Part shown: positions 5,259 to 7,119 of the stretch, in pieces
How positions within the stretch are numbered: the stretch's first letter is position 1
How the letters are laid out: each line of letters begins with the position of its first letter
NCBI GenBank assembly: GCA_012511245.1
Contig: JAAZGM010000243.1
Location: 1-7,119 of the forward strand
DNA: 7,119 nucleotides
From: Methanomicrobiales archaeon
GTDB taxonomy: Archaea; Halobacteriota; Methanomicrobia; Methanomicrobiales; Methanoculleaceae
Direction of reading: 5' to 3'
Notes under the pieces: generated by a model
Databases searched by the model: none
Seen by the model: only the letters and a program-made list of their open reading frames with translations
What the model was told of the DNA's origin: nothing
Program-made: the position numbers and the translations under genes

Positions 5259-7119
5259 TCGACGATGCCCGCACCGATGAACCACCTGATAGCAGGCGTA
5301 CGGAGAAGCACCGGAACAGAAGGACAGTAGGACCTGTTCCGAACCTTGAAGATCACGTAAAACCCGATTGGTGGAGAAACATCTTCAACCGCCTTTACCT
5401 GAAGACCGACGGCGATGTTGTCGACGACCCCGGGATCACCGGGAGAGAGATCGACCGGATCACCCGGATTCTGGACCTCCAGCCTCACGAGAAGGCCCTC
5501 GACCTCTGCTGCGGCCAGGGCAGGCATACCCTCGAACTCGCACGCAGGGGCTACAACGCTGAAGGACTCGATCAGTCGCACTACCTGATCCAGAGAGCGC
5601 GGTCGACCACGAAGAAAGAGGGGCTCCCCGTCCGATTCAGGGAGGGGGATGCCCGAAAGCTCCCGTACCGCACCGACACCCACGATGTCGTCCTCGTCCT
5701 TGGAAACAGTTTCGGCTACTTCGACTCCGTCGAGGAGGATCTGCGGGTCCTCACCGAGATCCGGCGTATCCTCAAACCCCGGGGGAGGGTGCTCCTCGAT
5801 GTCGCCGACGGCGAGTACCTCCGCGAGCATTTCCAGCCGAGGTCGTGGGAGTGGATCGACGATGGCATGTTTGTCTGCCGTGAGAGATCACTCTCGTTTG
5901 ACGGACGGCGCCTGATATCCCGCGAGGTCATCACCAACGTCGAGAAGGGCGTCGTGGCCGACCAGTTCTACGCCGAGCGCCTCTACACCCCGGAGGAACT
6001 CCGGCAGCTCCTGGAGCGGGCGGGGTTCTCCGGCATCGCTTTCCACGAGATGGCGACTGAGTCGCAGCGCAACCAGGATCTCGGCATGATGGAGCGCCGC
6101 CACATCGTCACCGCGCACGTCAGGAAGGAGTGGTCGGCAACGAAGACGAAAAACCGGGAAAAGGCAAAACACGTCGCGGTGCTCCTCGGCGACCCGTCCA
6201 AGCCCGACGCCCTGAAACCCTCCTGCACGTTCGATGACGACGACTTCTACACCATCGACCAGATGAAGGCGGCGCTGCAGGAACTCCCCGGGTACCGGTT
6301 CACCTACCTCTGCAGACACGATACGCTGATCCAGGATCTCCCGAAGCTGAAGGGAAAGGTGGACTACATCTTCAACCTTTGCGACGAGGGATTCAACAAC
6401 GATCCGAAAAAAGAGCTCCATGTGCCGGCACTTCTTGAGATGTACGGGATACCTTACACGGGAGCCGGCCCACAGTCGCTCGCGTTCTGCTACGACAAAT
6501 CGCTCGTGCGCGGGATTGCAAAGGAGATGGGGATCCCGGTGCCGGAGGCCTGTTTCATCAAACCCGGCGATCGCACCTACGATGCCGGCATGAAATTTCC
6601 GGCGATCGTCAAGCCGAACACGGGTGACTCCTCCTACGGCATAACGGCGAAGAGCATCGCCCACAACATCGAAGAGCTCTCCGATATCATCAGCACACTC
6701 CGGATGATGCTCGGCTACGACTACTCGCTCCTCGTCGAGGAGTTCCTCACGGGGAAGGATATCAGCGTCGGCATCATCGGGAACCCGTCGGGGTACAGCA
6801 CGGTGCTCCCGATCACCGAGGAGGACTACTCCGCGCTTCCCCCTGAACTCCCCCGCATCTGCGGCTACGAGGCGAAGTGGCTCCCGGACTCACCGTACTG
6901 GAAGATCACGTCGAAATCGGCGGATCTCCCCGAGGAGACCGAGAAGATGGTCGTGCGGTGCTGTCTTGCCCTCTTCAAACGCCTGGAGTGCCGTGACTAC
7001 TGCCGGTTCGACTGGCGTCTCGACGAGCACGGCAACCCGAAACTCCTCGAGGTCAACCCGAACCCGGGCTGGTGCTGGGACGGCCACCTCGCCAGGATGG
7101 CAAAGTACGCCGGTCTGAC
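5255..7119 (+). CDS. SAM methyltransferase fused to a D-Ala-D-Ala-ligase-like ATP-grasp enzyme, 5' part
   Basis: The frame is open from ATG 5255 to the window edge (621 codons), missing probably only the last few dozen. Residues 1-35 are a charged linker. Residues 39-290 are a class I methyltransferase: WWRNIFNRLYLKTDGDVVDD entry helix, motif I LDLCCGQGRH (83-91), acidic Asp106 after strand 2, GDARKLPY (131-138), and motif IV VVLVLGNSFGYF (145-156). From about 305 comes a Ddl-type ATP-grasp: VAVLLGDPSK, YTGAG (401-405), DKSLVRGIAKEMGIPVP (414-430), FPAIVKPNTGDSSYGI (448-463), LVEEFLTGKDISVGIIGN (493-510), and RFDWRLD...LLEVNPNPGW (584-606). Asp586, Glu599 and Asn601 match the Mg ligands of DdlB, so ligase chemistry (ATP-driven carboxylate-amine bond) looks intact. 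The Ddl loops GGxSxE and HGxxGEDG are replaced by GDPSKPDALK and NLCDEGFNNDP (374-384), so D-alanine is doubtful as substrate. I have a general recollection of similar methyltransferases beside Ddl-like genes in bacteria. Substrates are unknown. Confidence 0.88.
   Translation, partial: MIDDARTDEPPDSRRTEKHRNRRTVGPVPNLEDHVKPDWWRNIFNRLYLKTDGDVVDDPGITGREIDRITRILDLQPHEKALDLCCGQGRHTLELARRGYNAEGLDQSHYLIQRARSTTKKEGLPVRFREGDARKLPYRTDTHDVVLVLGNSFGYFDSVEEDLRVLTEIRRILKPRGRVLLDVADGEYLREHFQPRSWEWIDDGMFVCRERSLSFDGRRLISREVITNVEKGVVADQFYAERLYTPEELRQLLERAGFSGIAFHEMATESQRNQDLGMMERRHIVTAHVRKEWSATKTKNREKAKHVAVLLGDPSKPDALKPSCTFDDDDFYTIDQMKAALQELPGYRFTYLCRHDTLIQDLPKLKGKVDYIFNLCDEGFNNDPKKELHVPALLEMYGIPYTGAGPQSLAFCYDKSLVRGIAKEMGIPVPEACFIKPGDRTYDAGMKFPAIVKPNTGDSSYGITAKSIAHNIEELSDIISTLRMMLGYDYSLLVEEFLTGKDISVGIIGNPSGYSTVLPITEEDYSALPPELPRICGYEAKWLPDSPYWKITSKSADLPEETEKMVVRCCLALFKRLECRDYCRFDWRLDEHGNPKLLEVNPNPGWCWDGHLARMAKYAGL

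Noticed and set aside
5219..5830. 203-codon minus-strand open frame
   Set aside because: It is antisense to the methyltransferase domain and its leader, with no recognisable motif or promoter.
5888..6664. 258-codon minus-strand open frame under the fusion gene
   Set aside because: It lies wholly antisense to the well-supported methyltransferase-ATP-grasp gene, its residue mix is rich in Arg/Val/Leu as GC-rich shadows are, and it shows no domain.

Overview
The window reads as chromosomal DNA of a GC-rich methanogenic euryarchaeon, most likely a member of the Methanomicrobiales (Methanoculleus-like). This is inferred from a nitrogenase-component-1-like reductase of the type used in methanogen cofactor assembly, a surface protein with an archaeal PGF-CTERM anchor, a molbindin, archaeal TATA-type promoters at about the right distance from several starts, and very short predicted leaders. 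No identity search could be run.

Layout from left to right. Positions 1-813 (+) are the 3' part of a nitrogenase component 1-like gene, possibly cfbD of coenzyme F430 synthesis. A gene-poor gap follows. Positions 1077-2675 (-) encode a secreted, probably N-glycosylated surface protein with a C-terminal PGF-CTERM anchor; it has a TATA box just upstream and a T-rich terminator just after the stop. The divergent gap 2712-2968 holds two clear inverted repeats and a TATA box for a 69-residue Mop/TOBE molybdopterin- or molybdate-binding protein (2969-3178, +). Next is a small membrane-anchored beta-rich exported protein (3267-3734, +). This converges on a SET-domain lysine methyltransferase-like gene (4014-4475, -). 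Between the two lies a striking 94-nt near-palindrome (3830-3923). Positions 4627-4956 (+) are the eroded N-terminal third of an ABC-transporter ATPase with two frameshifts. The window ends inside a large two-domain gene (5255 to beyond 7119, +).

The most interesting gene is the last one. It fuses a class I SAM-dependent methyltransferase to a D-Ala-D-Ala-ligase-like ATP-grasp enzyme. The ATP-grasp half keeps its ATP- and Mg-binding residues, but its first substrate loop departs from true D-Ala ligases. The lineage inferred here is not known to make peptidoglycan or pseudomurein, so the product is unknown. The gene may be preceded by a 28-codon leader ORF that overlaps its start as ATGA.

Apart from that possible coupling, the genes look like separate single-gene transcription units and not one operon. 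The divergent and convergent arrangement and the separate promoters support this. No RNA genes, CRISPR arrays or intact insertion sequences were seen.
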